This document shows, piece by piece, positions 63,817 to 64,000 of a stretch of 64,000 nucleotides of DNA. Position 1 is the stretch's first letter, and each line of letters begins with the position of its first letter. Made by a program: the position numbers and the translations under genes. This stretch comes from Ignavibacteria bacterium (lineage in GTDB: Bacteria; Bacteroidota; Ignavibacteria; SZUA-365): positions 1 through 64,000 of the forward strand of contig JADKJW010000008.1 in NCBI GenBank assembly GCA_016720835.1, read 5' to 3'. A model generated the notes under the pieces. The model saw only the letters and a program-made list of their open reading frames with translations. It did no database searches and was not told the DNA's origin.

Positions 63817-64000
63817 CAGGCCGGATTCCGGTACAGCGCCGTGGCGCCCAGAAAGGTGTGGACGGTCCACGGCACGAGGTACCGGACAGACCGTCCTTCC
63901 GCCACGCGGCGGCGGATGTCGGATGACGCGATGTCGACGGCGGGCATGGCGAAACTCCGCGCCCGCGCGCTGAAGGGATGCGCCGCGAGATCGATGGCGC
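63817..64000 (-). CDS. nadD: Nicotinate-nucleotide adenylyltransferase, C-terminal part
   Basis: The window edge cuts this gene; about 60 C-terminal residues are seen on the minus strand. They read AIDLAAHPFSARARSFAMP, then VDIASSDIRRRVAEGRSVR and YLVPWTVHTFLGATALYR before the stop at 63817-63819. The NadD signature is (D/E)ISSTxIR-x-x-(V)-x-x-G-x-S-x-x-YLVP, here DIASSDIRRRVAEGRSVRYLVP cut to its key positions. The enzyme makes deamido-NAD from nicotinate mononucleotide and ATP. Convergent with the epimerase gene, 42 bases away. Confidence 0.85.

Overview
The window is a high-GC chromosomal segment from a Gram-negative bacterium of the FCB group (Bacteroidota/Chlorobiota), most likely near the Ignavibacteria/Kapabacteria lineages. 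The evidence is several secreted proteins ending in type IX secretion (T9SS) sorting domains (LGQNYPNPF-type motif followed by a GxYxYxL...K strand), a GWxTD-domain protein, a CMP-KDO synthetase (so LPS), a serine palmitoyltransferase (sphingolipids), and TTGACA/TATATT-like promoters rather than the TAnnTTTG type of Bacteroidia. No rRNA, tRNA or CRISPR array was seen.

Layout. 0-2 kb: a decayed IS110-family transposase and low-complexity DNA. 2-5.4 kb: a GIY-YIG nuclease, a membrane protein and three exported proteins of unknown role. 5.7-13.3 kb: housekeeping genes (gyrA, a tyrosine recombinase with eroded active site, aat, a PfkB kinase, yggS, divIVA, purine nucleoside phosphorylase, DUF2905). 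13.3-21.7 kb: ileS, a DksA/TraR zinc-finger protein with a long histone-H1-like repeat tail, lspA, an RluD-type pseudouridine synthase, a family-39-like glycosyltransferase and agmatinase. 21.7-28.3 kb: a T9SS-exported M6-like peptidase, a pullulanase/debranching enzyme and glgB (glycogen metabolism). 28.6-40.9 kb: four large exported proteins, three with T9SS tails, sharing short surface modules.

40.8-52.9 kb holds the most interesting system: ten tightly packed minus-strand genes for a HypC-like protein, EtfB, EtfA, a membrane EtfD-like quinone oxidoreductase, a fused HdrCB-like protein, HdrA, MvhD, MvhG, MvhA and a hydrogenase maturation protease. They are preceded by a near-consensus sigma-54 promoter, a 20-bp palindrome about 100 bp upstream of the predicted start site, a terminator hairpin, and a gene for a sensorless sigma-54 activator. 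The layout suggests one regulated unit linking H2, a flavin-based Hdr-type electron confluence, ETF and the membrane quinone pool.

53-56 kb: an ABC exporter, five 76-77-bp tandem hairpin repeats and a membrane protein. 56.4-60.3 kb: GWxTD protein, rimO, kdsB, gatC. 60.2-63.8 kb: a probable sphingolipid locus (GNAT acyltransferase, serine palmitoyltransferase, divergent NAD-epimerase). nadD runs off the right edge.

About a dozen genes, including essential ones such as ileS and lspA, carry single-base frameshifts while the amino-acid sequence continues in another frame. This looks mostly like sequencing or assembly indels, so such genes are annotated as full-length CDS with the shift noted.
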